Shown here in pieces: positions 7,994 to 16,375 of a stretch of 64,000 nucleotides of DNA. How positions within the stretch are numbered: position 1 is the first letter of the stretch; each line of letters opens with the position of its first letter. A program made the position numbers and the translations under genes. Source of the DNA: Thermohalobaculum sp039816045 (GTDB lineage Bacteria > Pseudomonadota > Alphaproteobacteria > Rhodobacterales > Rhodobacteraceae). The notes under the pieces are model-generated. The model saw only the letters and a program-made list of their open reading frames with translations. It ran no database searches and had not been told where the DNA came from. Where the stretch lies: contig JBCBYB010000007.1 in assembly GCA_039816045.1 (NCBI GenBank), positions 62,001 to 126,000 of the forward strand. Direction: 5' to 3'.

Positions 7994-8618
7994 GTTCAAG
8001 CTCCACTGCTTCGCCCAGTCCGGCAACGCCTACAAAGTTGCGCTGATGCTTGCGCTCGCCAAGGCTGACTGGGAGCCGGTCTTCGTCGACTTCTTCAACG
8101 GCGAGACGCGCGCCGAGCCGTTCCGCAGGCTGAATGTCATGGGCGAAGTCCCTGTGCTTAGGCACAAGGGCGAGGTGATCACACAATCCGGCGCGATCCT
8201 CGACCATCTCGCGGCGGTCACGGGCCAGTTCGACCCCGGCTCGGAGAATGCCCGCGAGGCGATGCGGTGGATGCTGTTCGACAGCCAGAAGCTCTCGGGC
8301 CAACTCGGGACCTGGCGCTTCATGTTGAACTTCCTGCCCGAGGACAAGCGAAACCCGGACGTCATCGCCTTTCTGGAGAGGCGGGCCAAGGGCGCGCTGG
8401 AGGTGCTGGACACCCATCTGGCCGACCGCTCCTGGATCGCGGCGGAATGGATCACGATCGCCGATCTTGCGGCAGTAGGGTATCTCTTCTTCGAAGACGA
8501 ATACCCGGTCGACTGGCCAGCCGAATATCCGAACCTCACTGCTTGGCGGGAGCGCATTCGCGCTGAAGACGGCTGGGCCCATCCCTATGACCTGATGCCG
8601 GGGCACCCTTTGCCATGA
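7986..8618 (+). CDS. Glutathione S-transferase family protein
   Basis: The 210-residue protein shows the two-domain GST layout: an N-terminal thioredoxin-like domain, KLHCFAQSGNAYKVALMLAL, where Ser-Gly-Asn is the likely glutathione-activating region, then VMGEVPVLRHKGEVITQSGAILDHLAA with the cis-proline and the Gln-Ser glutathione contact. The helical C-terminal domain ends DRSWIAAEWITIADLAAVGYLFF. The start at 7986 overlaps the preceding small gene, and its stop overlaps the next gene (ATGA). Its position among acyl-CoA genes suggests it handles electrophilic or thioester intermediates, but the substrate is unknown. Confidence 0.88.
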   Translation: MAEFKLHCFAQSGNAYKVALMLALAKADWEPVFVDFFNGETRAEPFRRLNVMGEVPVLRHKGEVITQSGAILDHLAAVTGQFDPGSENAREAMRWMLFDSQKLSGQLGTWRFMLNFLPEDKRNPDVIAFLERRAKGALEVLDTHLADRSWIAAEWITIADLAAVGYLFFEDEYPVDWPAEYPNLTAWRERIRAEDGWAHPYDLMPGHPLP

Positions 8619-9067
8619 CCGGGGAGGCCATCACCGGTGGGTGCCAATGCGGCGCCGTCCGCTATCGCGTGACCGGCGGTCTCGGTCGGGCCAATTTCTG
8701 CCATTGCCGCATGTGTCAGCGGGCCACAGGGAATGCCTTCGCCCCCTTGGTGAGCGCGGCGGGCGTCGTTTTCGATGGGCGCCCTGCGAGGTTCGCAAGC
8801 TCGGATGTCGCCGAACGCGGCTTCTGTGCGGTGTGCGGGACCCCACTGTTTTACGCCGCGCCGGGGGCCGAGACGGATGTCGAGTTGATGATCGGCAGTC
8901 TCGACGCGCCTGACCTGATTGAGCCCGCTCTGCACTACGGTGTGGAGAGCCGGCTCCCCTGGCTGCATCTCGCTGACGGATTGCCGGAGTACGAATGCCG
9001 GCCTGGCGGCCTCTCCGGTAAGGGGCCCGCCACCATCATAAGCCACCAGAGCCCCAGAGGCGCCTGA
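8615..9067 (+). CDS. GFA/CENP-V family zinc protein
   Basis: This 150-residue protein has the full cysteine pattern of the GFA (glutathione-dependent formaldehyde-activating enzyme) or CENP-V fold: GGCQCGAVRY, CHCRMCQRATG and FCAVCGTPLFY, seven cysteines for two zinc sites. The family was named for GFA, which speeds S-hydroxymethylglutathione formation, but most members have other or unknown roles. Its start overlaps the stop of the glutathione S-transferase gene by four bases, so a shared glutathione-related role is reasonable inference. The last 20 residues are Pro/Gly/Ser-rich and probably disordered. Confidence 0.87.
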   Translation: MTGEAITGGCQCGAVRYRVTGGLGRANFCHCRMCQRATGNAFAPLVSAAGVVFDGRPARFASSDVAERGFCAVCGTPLFYAAPGAETDVELMIGSLDAPDLIEPALHYGVESRLPWLHLADGLPEYECRPGGLSGKGPATIISHQSPRGA

Positions 9068-9084
9068 GCGCCCAAGGAGGAGAC

Positions 9085-10296
9085 ATGACAGAGGCCTATA
9101 TCTTCGACGCCGTGCGGACGCCGCGGGGCAAGGGCAAGAAGGACGGCAGCCTGCACGAGGTGACCTCGCTGGCCATCTCGGCCGGGGTGCTGAACGCCCT
9201 CAAGGAGCGCAACGATCTCGACACGGCTGAGGTCGAGGATGTGATCTGGGGCTGTGTGGCGCCCGTTGGCGAGCAGGGCGGCAACATCGCACGCGGCGCC
9301 GTGCTGGCCGCCGGCTGGGATGAGGGCGTGCCAGGGCTCCACATCAACCGTTTTTGCGCCAGTGGGCTCGAGGCTGTGAACCTCGCGGCGAACCAGGTGA
9401 GCGCCGGGGCGGGGGATCTCTATGTCGCGGGAGGCGTCGAGATGATGAGCCGCGTGCCCATGGGGTCCGACGGGTTTGCTATGGCGGTCGATCCTCAGGT
9501 GGCATTCTCGAGCTACTTCATCCCACAGGGGATTTCGGCGGATCTGATCGCGACGGAGTTCGGTTTCTCGCGCGACGATGTGGACGCCTATGCGGTCGAG
9601 AGCCAAGCGCGCGCGGCGACCGCGGTTCTGGAAAACCGCCTCGACAAGTCGATCGTGCCGGTCAAGGACCTGAACGGGATCGAAATCCTCGGCAAGGATG
9701 AGTTCCCGCGCCCCGGCACGGATATGCAGGCGCTCGGTGCGCTGAAGCCGTCCTTCCAGATGATGGGTGAGCAGATGCCCGGTTTCGACGCCGTGGCGCT
9801 GGTCAAGTACCCACATCTCGAGCGGATCAACCACGTCCACCATGCGGGCAACTCCTCCGGCATCGTCGACGGGGCAGCCGCCGTGCTGGTCGGCTCCAAG
9901 GAGGCGGGCGAGCGGCTCGGCCTGCGCGCACGCGCGCGCATTCGGGCAACGGCGAGGGTCGGCACCGACCCCACGATCATGCTGACGGGTCCTGTGCCCT
10001 CCACCGAGAAGGCATTGAAGACCGCCGGTATGGAGATCGGCGATATCGACCTGATGGAAGTGAACGAGGCATTCTCCTCTATCGTTCTGCGCTTCATGCA
10101 GGCCTTCGACGCCGACCACGGCAAGGTCAATGTCAACGGCGGCTCCATCGCCTATGGCCACCCGCTGGGCGCGACGGGTGCGATGATCCTCGGCACGCTA
10201 CTCGACGAGCTTGAACGATCGGGCAAGTCAACCGGGCTCGCGACCCTCTGCGTCGCCTCTGGCATGGGCGCGGCCACCATCATCGAGAGGGTCTGA
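9085..10296 (+). CDS. Acetyl-CoA C-acyltransferase (thiolase, FadA-like)
   Basis: Thiolase cleaves 3-ketoacyl-CoA with CoA to give acetyl-CoA and a shortened acyl-CoA, the last beta-oxidation step. The 403-residue product has the nucleophilic cysteine in HINRFCASGLEAVN, the GGVEMMSRVPM loop, the His of VNVNGGSIAYGHPLGATGA, and the C-terminal acid/base Cys in CVASGMGAATIIERV. An N-terminal FDAVRTPRGKGKKDGSLHE is typical of degradative acetyl-CoA acetyltransferases. A clear AAGGAGGAG ribosome site precedes the ATG. It is followed in tight succession by the cupin and FadJ genes, so it probably forms the FadA partner of the trifunctional complex. Confidence 0.95.
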   Translation: MTEAYIFDAVRTPRGKGKKDGSLHEVTSLAISAGVLNALKERNDLDTAEVEDVIWGCVAPVGEQGGNIARGAVLAAGWDEGVPGLHINRFCASGLEAVNLAANQVSAGAGDLYVAGGVEMMSRVPMGSDGFAMAVDPQVAFSSYFIPQGISADLIATEFGFSRDDVDAYAVESQARAATAVLENRLDKSIVPVKDLNGIEILGKDEFPRPGTDMQALGALKPSFQMMGEQMPGFDAVALVKYPHLERINHVHHAGNSSGIVDGAAAVLVGSKEAGERLGLRARARIRATARVGTDPTIMLTGPVPSTEKALKTAGMEIGDIDLMEVNEAFSSIVLRFMQAFDADHGKVNVNGGSIAYGHPLGATGAMILGTLLDELERSGKSTGLATLCVASGMGAATIIERV

Positions 10297-10778
10297 TGCC
10301 CAAGATCGACATCCGCACAGCGCCGGTCACCGAGGGTTCGGATTATCCGGCCCCCCATGCGGCGGAGTTCGCGGACCGGGTGCGCCGGCGTTTGGGCGAT
10401 GCGGTAGGTCTGAAGACGATGGGCGTCAACATGACCACTCTGCCGCCTGGCCAACGCTCGTCGCTGCGACACTGGCACGAGGTCGAGGAGGAGATGGTCG
10501 TCGTGCTCGCCGGTCAGCTGACGCTGATCGAGGACGGCGGCACCAGCACCCTCGGCCCCGGCGATGCCGCGGGCTTCCCCGCCAACAGCGGCAATGCCCA
10601 CCATTTTGAGAACCGCGGCGAGCGGGATGCAGTCTATCTCGAGATCGGCACCCGCCCCAATGAGGACCGCTGCCACTACGCCGAGGTGGACCTGATCGCC
10701 CACGACAAGGACGGCCGGACCTGGTTCACCACGCGCGACGGCACGCCGCTCAGCGACACCAAGGAGCGCTTCGAATGA
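10296..10778 (+). CDS. Cupin-domain protein in the beta-oxidation operon
   Basis: The 160-residue protein is a single-domain cupin. Motif 1 is seen as RHWHEVEEEMVVVLAGQLTLIEDGG, giving the two His and one Glu of a metal site, and motif 2 as GDAAGFPANSGNAHHFEN with a further His. The final third (NEDRCHYAEVDLIAHDKDG) matches cupins annotated near fatty-acid genes in roseobacters, from memory. The start overlaps the thiolase stop by one base (TGATG) and its end overlaps the FadJ start by four, so it is translationally locked into the operon. Its reaction is unknown; a small-molecule-binding or metal-dependent enzyme is possible. Confidence 0.83.
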   Translation: MPKIDIRTAPVTEGSDYPAPHAAEFADRVRRRLGDAVGLKTMGVNMTTLPPGQRSSLRHWHEVEEEMVVVLAGQLTLIEDGGTSTLGPGDAAGFPANSGNAHHFENRGERDAVYLEIGTRPNEDRCHYAEVDLIAHDKDGRTWFTTRDGTPLSDTKERFE

Positions 10779-12985
10779 CCGAGATTTTCACCTATGCCGC
10801 CGAAGCTGGCATCGCGACGATCACCTGGGATCTGCCGGGCGCCAGCATGAACGTGCTAACCGAGGAAGGCATCCGCCAGCTCGACGCGCTGGTCGACCGG
10901 GCGCTGGCCGATGAGAGCGTGCGGGGCGGGATCATCACCTCCGCCAAGGCCGATTTTGCCGGGGGCATGGACCTCGGCACGCTGGCCGGGATCAAGGCGC
11001 AGGCGGCGGCCAAAGGTGGCAACCCAGCCGAGACACTGTTCGGGTTCGTGATGACGCTGCACGGGGTGCTGCGCAAGATCGAGCGCGGTGGGGCCGATCC
11101 CAAGACCAACAAGGGCGGCAAGCCCTTTGTCTGGGCGACGCCGGGTACCTCGATGGGCATCGGGATGGAGATCGCGCTCGCTTGCCATCACCGCATCGCC
11201 GCCGACAATCCCAGGGCGCGGCTCGGCCTGCCCGAGATCAAGGTGGGGCTCTTCCCCGGCGCGGGCGGGACCACGCGGCTGATCCGGATGATGGGGATGA
11301 TGGCGGCGGCACCCTTCCTGCTCGAAGGCAAGACACCGGATGTGCACAAGGCCAAGGCCGGAGGCTTGATCGACGCGGTCGTGCCGGCGGATGAGCTGAT
11401 GGCCGCGGCCCGCGCCTGGCTGGCCGAGGGCACCGAGGCCAAAGCGGTGAAACCCTGGGACCAAAAGGGCTTCAAGATCCCCGGCGGGGCGCCCTACACG
11501 CCGCAAGGCTTCGAGATGTTCCTCGGCGCCTCGGCGATGACCCATGGCAAGACGCAAGGCGTCTATCCGGCAGCAAAGGCAATGCTTTCGGCGGTTTACG
11601 AAGGCGCGCTGGTGCCTTTTGACGCCGCGATCCGGGTCGAGGCGCGGCACTTCACCTCGGTGCTGATGGACCCGACTTCGGAGGCGATGATCCGCTCGCT
11701 GTTCCTGTCCAAGCAGGCGCTGGAGAAGGGGGCCTCGCGCCCCGCCGCCGAACCCGATGCGCGGGTCAAGAAGCTTGGCGTTCTGGGGGCCGGCATGATG
11801 GGCGCTGGTATCGCCCAAGTGGCGGCGCAGGCAGGCATCGAGGTCGTGCTGATCGACCGCGACCAGGACAGCGCCGACCGCGGTCTGGCCACCATCGCCA
11901 AGGATCTCGACGGCGCCGTCGCCAAGAAGCGCATGGCCGCTGCCGACCGCGATGCCGTTTTGGCTCGGGTGACGGCAACCCCCGATTACGGCCAACTGGC
12001 CGGCTGCGATCTGGTGGTCGAGGCGGTGTTCGAAGACCCCGGGCTGAAAGCCACGGTGACGCAACAGGCTGAGGCCGCAATCCCGGAGACCGCGATCTTC
12101 GCCACCAACACCTCGACCCTGCCGATCGGCGAGCTCGCCAAGGCCAGCATCCGGCCCGACCGCTATATCGGTATCCACTTCTTCTCGCCGGTGCCACGGA
12201 TGATGCTGGTCGAGATCATCAAGGGCGCCCAGACGGGCCCGGTGGCGGTTGCCAAAGCGCTCGACTTCGTGCGCCAGATCAAGAAGACGCCCATCGTGGT
12301 GAACGACGCCCGCTTCTTCTACGCCAACCGCTGCATCATCCCCTATGTGAACGAGGGGCTGACCATGGTGACCGAGGGCATCGCGGCTGCGCTGATCGAG
12401 AATGTGGCCAAGGGAATGGGGATGCCGGTCGGTCCGCTGCAGCTGGTTGACGAGACGTCGCTCGAGCTTGGCCACAAAATCCAGCAGGCGACCAAGGCCG
12501 CGATGGGTGATGCCTATCAACGCACCGGGGCCGACGATCTGCTCGAGCGCATGGTGGCCGATGGCCGGCTCGGGCGAAAATCGGGTGGCGGTATGTACGC
12601 GTATGACGACCGCGGCAAGCGGCAGGGTCTTTGGCCGGGGCTTGGGGAGATCTGGGCGCCGGCGGACCCGCAGCCCGATCCCGGCTCGGTGCGCGCGCGG
12701 CTCCAGATGGTCCAAGCGCTTGAAGCTGTCCGCGCGCTCGAGGAAGGCGTGCTCGAGGATATTCGCGAGGGCGACGTGGGCGCGATCCTCGGCTGGGGCT
12801 TCATGCCGTGGTCGGGCGGCCCGTTCGCTTGGCTCGACCGCATCGGCACGCCGGCCGCGCTGGCCTTGGCCGAGGGCCTGGCGGCCGATGACGGCGCCCG
12901 CTTCGCACCCCCGGCCTTGCTGCAGGAAATGGCGGCGAAGGGGGAGCGCTTCTATGTCCGTTTCGCGCCTGCCGAAGCGGCCTGA
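10775..12985 (+). CDS. Bifunctional enoyl-CoA hydratase / 3-hydroxyacyl-CoA dehydrogenase (FadB/FadJ-like)
   Basis: The 736-residue enzyme hydrates trans-2-enoyl-CoA and oxidises the L-3-hydroxyacyl-CoA with NAD. The N-terminal crotonase domain (about 1-290) holds DFAGGMDL and then GMEIALACHHRIAAD and GLPEIKVGLFPGAGGTTRL with the two catalytic Glu. The NAD domain begins near residue 330 with GVLGAGMMGAGIAQVAAQAG (GxGxxG) and VEAVFEDPGLK, IFATNTSTLPI and IGIHFFSPVPRMMLVEII, the last carrying the catalytic His. Two C-terminal helical domains include FVVNDARFFYANRC-like packing sequence. The pre-helix stretch of the hydratase, WATPGTSMGIGMEI, differs from the usual NGTALGGGLEIA pattern. Confidence 0.95.
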   Translation: MTEIFTYAAEAGIATITWDLPGASMNVLTEEGIRQLDALVDRALADESVRGGIITSAKADFAGGMDLGTLAGIKAQAAAKGGNPAETLFGFVMTLHGVLRKIERGGADPKTNKGGKPFVWATPGTSMGIGMEIALACHHRIAADNPRARLGLPEIKVGLFPGAGGTTRLIRMMGMMAAAPFLLEGKTPDVHKAKAGGLIDAVVPADELMAAARAWLAEGTEAKAVKPWDQKGFKIPGGAPYTPQGFEMFLGASAMTHGKTQGVYPAAKAMLSAVYEGALVPFDAAIRVEARHFTSVLMDPTSEAMIRSLFLSKQALEKGASRPAAEPDARVKKLGVLGAGMMGAGIAQVAAQAGIEVVLIDRDQDSADRGLATIAKDLDGAVAKKRMAAADRDAVLARVTATPDYGQLAGCDLVVEAVFEDPGLKATVTQQAEAAIPETAIFATNTSTLPIGELAKASIRPDRYIGIHFFSPVPRMMLVEIIKGAQTGPVAVAKALDFVRQIKKTPIVVNDARFFYANRCIIPYVNEGLTMVTEGIAAALIENVAKGMGMPVGPLQLVDETSLELGHKIQQATKAAMGDAYQRTGADDLLERMVADGRLGRKSGGGMYAYDDRGKRQGLWPGLGEIWAPADPQPDPGSVRARLQMVQALEAVRALEEGVLEDIREGDVGAILGWGFMPWSGGPFAWLDRIGTPAALALAEGLAADDGARFAPPALLQEMAAKGERFYVRFAPAEAA

Positions 12986-13043
12986 GCCTCTGGCGCCGGC
13001 CATCGCGCGCCCTTAGGCTCACACCGAGGCAAGGGAGGGCGCG

Positions 13044-13991
13044 ATGGCAGGACCTGTTTTGATCTATGCGGAGGAGGCGGTCGAGATCGCCTCCCATCTC
13101 GAGCCAAAGCTCCCTGATGAGCGCTTCCTGCCTGTCACGCGCACCGACGCCCTGGACGCTGCACTGGCCGAGGGGCCTGATTGCGCCTTCACCATCAAGG
13201 CACTTGGACTGGCGGGCGAGAGCCATGCCCGCGTGCTCGCGGCGCCATCGCTGCGATGGTTCCACGTGGGTGGCTCCGGTTACGAGCACATCGCAGGGCG
13301 TTGGGATGGCACTCAGGTGCAGGTGACGAACTCGGTCGGAGTGTTGGCGCCGTTCCTGGCCGAGACCTGCCTTGGCGCCATGCTCGCGCTCAATCACGGA
13401 CTGATCGCTTACCGTGACCAACAGCGGCAGCGGCTGTGGCAGGGCATCCCGTTCCGGCCGCTCATGGGTCAAACGCTCTTGGTCGTCGGGGCGGGCGCAA
13501 TTGGTGGAGAGCTCGCCAAACGGGCCGCTGCTGTGGGGTTGCGGGTGATCGCCCTCCGCCGATCGGAATGCCCGGTGGAGGGGGCCGAGACCCGCCCGGC
13601 CAGCGCGCTGTGGGAGAGCCTTCCCGAGGCCGATATCGTGAGTTGCCATCTGCGCCTGACGCCCGAGACCACGGGGCTCTTCGATGCTCGGGCCTTTGCG
13701 GCGATGAAGCGGGGGGCGTTGTTCCTGAACACGGCACGCGGCGGACATGTCGTGGAAGCCGATCTCAGAGCCGCACTTGCCTCGGGTCATCTCCGCGGCG
13801 CCTATCTCGACGTGACAGCGATCGAGCCCTTGCCCGCGGAGGATCCGCTTTGGGAGACGCCGAACCTGCTCATCTCGCCCCACAGCGCGGATGGGGTGGA
13901 CGATTGGCCGCTGCGGTTTGCCGATCTGTTCGCTGAGAACCTCGCGGCGTTCCGCTTAGGACAGACGATGAAAAACCCCGTCGAGCCGTAG
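13044..13991 (+). CDS. D-2-hydroxyacid dehydrogenase family protein
   Basis: The 315-residue product belongs to the NAD(P)-dependent D-2-hydroxyacid dehydrogenase family, which reduces 2-oxoacids. The Rossmann motif is LLVVGAGAIGGELAKRA, followed by an Arg in ALRRSE that fits phosphate binding of NADP. The catalytic Arg lies in DIVSCHLRLTPETTG, the Glu in DVTAIEPLPAEDPLWE, and the His in LISPHSADGVDDWPLRF. The N-terminal domain carries FHVGGSGYEHI and NSVGVLAPFLAE, the family substrate loops. A GGGAGGGCG ribosome site precedes the ATG. Its 3' end overlaps the terminator of the convergent lipoprotein gene. Substrate unknown; glyoxylate or hydroxypyruvate reductase is one possibility. Confidence 0.88.
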   Translation: MAGPVLIYAEEAVEIASHLEPKLPDERFLPVTRTDALDAALAEGPDCAFTIKALGLAGESHARVLAAPSLRWFHVGGSGYEHIAGRWDGTQVQVTNSVGVLAPFLAETCLGAMLALNHGLIAYRDQQRQRLWQGIPFRPLMGQTLLVVGAGAIGGELAKRAAAVGLRVIALRRSECPVEGAETRPASALWESLPEADIVSCHLRLTPETTGLFDARAFAAMKRGALFLNTARGGHVVEADLRAALASGHLRGAYLDVTAIEPLPAEDPLWETPNLLISPHSADGVDDWPLRFADLFAENLAAFRLGQTMKNPVEP

Positions 13992-14005
13992 GACCCGGCG
14001 GGGTT
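13971..14005 (-). terminator. Rho-independent terminator of the lipoprotein gene
   Basis: Read on the minus strand, AACCCCGCCG pairs with CGACGGGGTT (ten pairs, one G-T) across a loop of about twelve bases, then runs into TTTTT. It lies eight bases beyond the stop of the lipoprotein gene and inside the last codons of the convergent dehydrogenase gene. Confidence 0.8.
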
Positions 14006-14012
14006 GGACTGC

Positions 14013-14978
14013 TCAGCGCTCGCTGAACTGGTGGACCGGGGGGCGGCCCGTCACCGGGTCTTGGCGGTTATAGCCGGTCATCGGATCCCAAGGATCGTGG
14101 GTCATCTTGCGCCGGGGATAGCGATTTTCCCCTACGTTCCGGCGCCAGCGATCACCCCGGCCCCGGTCGGCGACCCGGTCGCCGCCACGTCCGCCCCGGC
14201 CCCCGCGGGCGACGCCGTCCCGGCCACCGCGTCCACCGCGGGCGCCATCGTCTCCGCCTCTGCCGCCGCGGGCGACGCCGTCGCGCCCGCCTCGACCGCC
14301 GGCCCGTACTCCATCTCGGCCTCCGCGCCCGGAACCAGCCCGCGGGCGGTCCCGATCTGGCCTGCCGCGGAGATCGGCGTGGCGCACTCTGTCCGCACGG
14401 CCGTCGAGGGCATGCCAGCCGACATTCTGCGTCCCTCTACGGTCCCGTGTGCCTGCGCGGTGACGATCCTTGCCCGCTAGCACGCGCCCGCGCGCTTTGT
14501 TCCCGTCCCGTGCCCGCTCGCGCTCCCGCAGACGGGCGAGTTCACGGGCCCGGCGGTCGGCGACTCCATCGCGGAAGCCTTTGCCCTTGCCATGCGCGTG
14601 GTCTCGCCGGCGGTCATCCTTGCGGTAGACCGGACGATGTCGGCCGTGATCTCGATAGACGTCTCCGCGCGGGCGGTGTCCGTGGTAGCCCTTTCCCCGC
14701 TTCGGACGATGGGGGCGGTGCTCGTAGTAGTCCGGTCCATCATCGTAGATCGCGATGTTGAGCGAGGCGCCACCGACCGCATAGGGCTCAGCATAGGCCG
14801 GCTCATAGCTGTCGTAGACGGGCGTGTCGTAGACCGGCGCGTCATAGAGGTCCGGCCCGCCGGCACTCGCATGAACAGGCACACCATAGCCCGTTGCCGC
14901 ATAGGGCGCATAGCAGCCGCCGAGCAGCATCATTCCGCCGAACGCGCCGAGAATCGCACGCAGTGTTCCCCTTGCCAT
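14013..14978 (-). CDS. RGG-repeat-rich lipoprotein, function unknown
   Basis: The 321-residue product begins ARGTLRAILGAFGGMMLLGGC, a lipoprotein signal with a Leu-Leu-Gly-Gly-Cys lipobox at Cys22. A Tyr/Asp/Pro-rich stretch follows (APVYDTPVYDSYEPAY), then a region very rich in Arg, Asp, His and Gly, then tandem GRGGRDGVARGG repeats, and finally an Asp/Pro/Arg tail (MTGYNRQDPVTGRPPVHQFSER). The mature part is predicted to be disordered and highly charged, mostly basic. ATG 14978 is chosen because GGGAGG lies nine bases before; ATG 15005 has a poor site. No family is recognised. It may bind nucleic acid, polysaccharide or the envelope, but this is speculation. Confidence 0.62.
   Translation of the reverse strand: MARGTLRAILGAFGGMMLLGGCYAPYAATGYGVPVHASAGGPDLYDAPVYDTPVYDSYEPAYAEPYAVGGASLNIAIYDDGPDYYEHRPHRPKRGKGYHGHRPRGDVYRDHGRHRPVYRKDDRRRDHAHGKGKGFRDGVADRRARELARLRERERARDGNKARGRVLAGKDRHRAGTRDRRGTQNVGWHALDGRADRVRHADLRGRPDRDRPRAGSGRGGRDGVRAGGRGGRDGVARGGRGGDDGARGGRGGRDGVARGGRGGRGGDRVADRGRGDRWRRNVGENRYPRRKMTHDPWDPMTGYNRQDPVTGRPPVHQFSER
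14160..14345. repeat. In-gene tandem repeat coding for RGG-type segments
   Basis: Within the lipoprotein gene the bases encode repeated GRGGRDGV-ARGG units with slight variation. For example the 17-base string at 14203-14219 recurs at 14266-14282, a spacing of 63 bases or 21 codons. The repeats are in frame, so copy number could vary by slippage or recombination without breaking the protein. Confidence 0.7.
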
Positions 14979-15167
14979 AGCTGGCGTCCTCCCAGGTTTC
15001 GTCATGTCCTCTGAACGCGCGGTCGCAGGACTTCCGGCGACCAGCTCACGGAACTGTCAGAGAGAGGGTGTCGCGCGGCAAATGCGACATGCCGAGTTCG
15101 CATTCTGGCGGGATGGCTGGGGCTTTCGGGCGTCAAGCTGCCATGAGAGATGCGAATGAGGCGATCC

Positions 15168-16310
15168 ATGACACTCAGCCCCCAGGACCTTCAGGCCGTC
15201 GTCCAGCCGATCCAAGACGCGCGAGGGCTTCCCAATCCTTGCTATGTTGACCCCGAGTTTCACAACCGCGAGAAGTCGTGCCTGTTTGGTGCGGGCTGGG
15301 CAGGCTTCGCCTTTGCCGCCGACGCACCGGAGCCTGGCAGCGTGCGCCCGATCGAGTTCCTTGGCCAGCCGCTCCTGCTTGCACGCGACCGTCAAGGCGA
15401 ATTGCGGGTGTTCCACAATGTTTGTCGCCACCGCGGTATGATCCTGGTGGAAGAAGCGGGGACGCTCTCCCGCGCGATCCGCTGCCCGTACCACTCCTGG
15501 TGCTACGAACTCGACGGCAAGCTGCGCACGACCCCCCATGTCGGTGGCCCGGGCACCAACCGCCATGACTGCATCGACCGGGAGTCCCTTGGTCTTCTCG
15601 AGGTGCGCAGCCACCAATGGATGGGTGTCGTCTGGATCAATCTCGATGGCAAAGCCCCGCCCTTTGCCGAGTATGCGAGCGGTTTGATCGGACGTTGGGC
15701 GGAGTTTGACCGGCCGTTGGCTGCGGTCGAGGACGGCTTCTTCGATCTCGAGGTGAACAGCAACTGGAAACTGGCAGTGGAGAACTATTGCGAGAGCTAC
15801 CATCTGCCTTGGGTGCATCCGGGATTGAACAGCTACAGCCGGCTCGAGGACCACTATCACATCGAGGAGCCGGGTGAGTTTTCGGGCCAGGGCACGCGGG
15901 TCTATCGTCCGTTGCTGGCGGAGGATGGGCGCCGCTTTCCGGAGATTGCCGATCTTGCGCCGCACTGGGCCGAGGGCGCGGAGTACACCGCGCTCTATCC
16001 GAACGTACTGCTCGGCGTGCACAAGGATCACTGCTTTGCGATCCTGCTCGTGCCTCAGGGCACCGAGCGCACGGTGGAGCGGGTCGGGATCCATTATTTC
16101 GATCCGTCAGTTGCCGGTCCCGACTGGAAAGACATGCGCACGAAGAACACAGACATGTGGCGCGAGGTCTTTGAGGAGGACATTTTTGTGGTCGAAGGCA
16201 TGCAGCGCGGCCGTCACGCACAGGCTTTTGATGGAGGCCGATTTTCACCGGTGATGGACAATCCAACCCATTGCTTCCACGCATGGGTCGCCGGGCGCAT
16301 GAGTTCGTGA
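15168..16310 (+). CDS. Rieske oxygenase alpha subunit, possibly for a quaternary amine
   Basis: The 380-residue protein is a Rieske non-haem iron oxygenase large subunit. The [2Fe-2S] ligands are Cys86-Arg-His88 (VCRHRG) and Cys106-Pro-Tyr-His109. The mononuclear iron triad appears as Glu209-Ser-Tyr-His212 and His217, with Asp338 in FEEDIFVVEG. The bridging residue between the two centres is Glu209, where ring-hydroxylating dioxygenases usually have Asp; a Glu here is characteristic of carnitine, glycine betaine and choline-type monooxygenases. With dimethylglycine and sarcosine oxidation genes 1.2 kb downstream, a glycine betaine or related methyl-amine substrate is plausible. The reductase partner is not in the window. 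Confidence 0.78.
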   Translation: MTLSPQDLQAVVQPIQDARGLPNPCYVDPEFHNREKSCLFGAGWAGFAFAADAPEPGSVRPIEFLGQPLLLARDRQGELRVFHNVCRHRGMILVEEAGTLSRAIRCPYHSWCYELDGKLRTTPHVGGPGTNRHDCIDRESLGLLEVRSHQWMGVVWINLDGKAPPFAEYASGLIGRWAEFDRPLAAVEDGFFDLEVNSNWKLAVENYCESYHLPWVHPGLNSYSRLEDHYHIEEPGEFSGQGTRVYRPLLAEDGRRFPEIADLAPHWAEGAEYTALYPNVLLGVHKDHCFAILLVPQGTERTVERVGIHYFDPSVAGPDWKDMRTKNTDMWREVFEEDIFVVEGMQRGRHAQAFDGGRFSPVMDNPTHCFHAWVAGRMSS

Positions 16311-16375
16311 TTGTACTGCAGTTCTTCGATAGGGTGCTCCGATCCAACTGGCGATGATCTGCGGAGGACACGAGA

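Noticed and set aside
10856..13003. 715-residue minus-strand open frame opposite the FadB/FadJ-like gene
   Set aside because: Antisense shadow; no recognisable motif.
12983..13021. TGAGCCT and AGGCTCA inverted repeat after the FadB/FadJ-like gene
   Set aside because: The loop is long and no T-run follows, so it is not called as a terminator.
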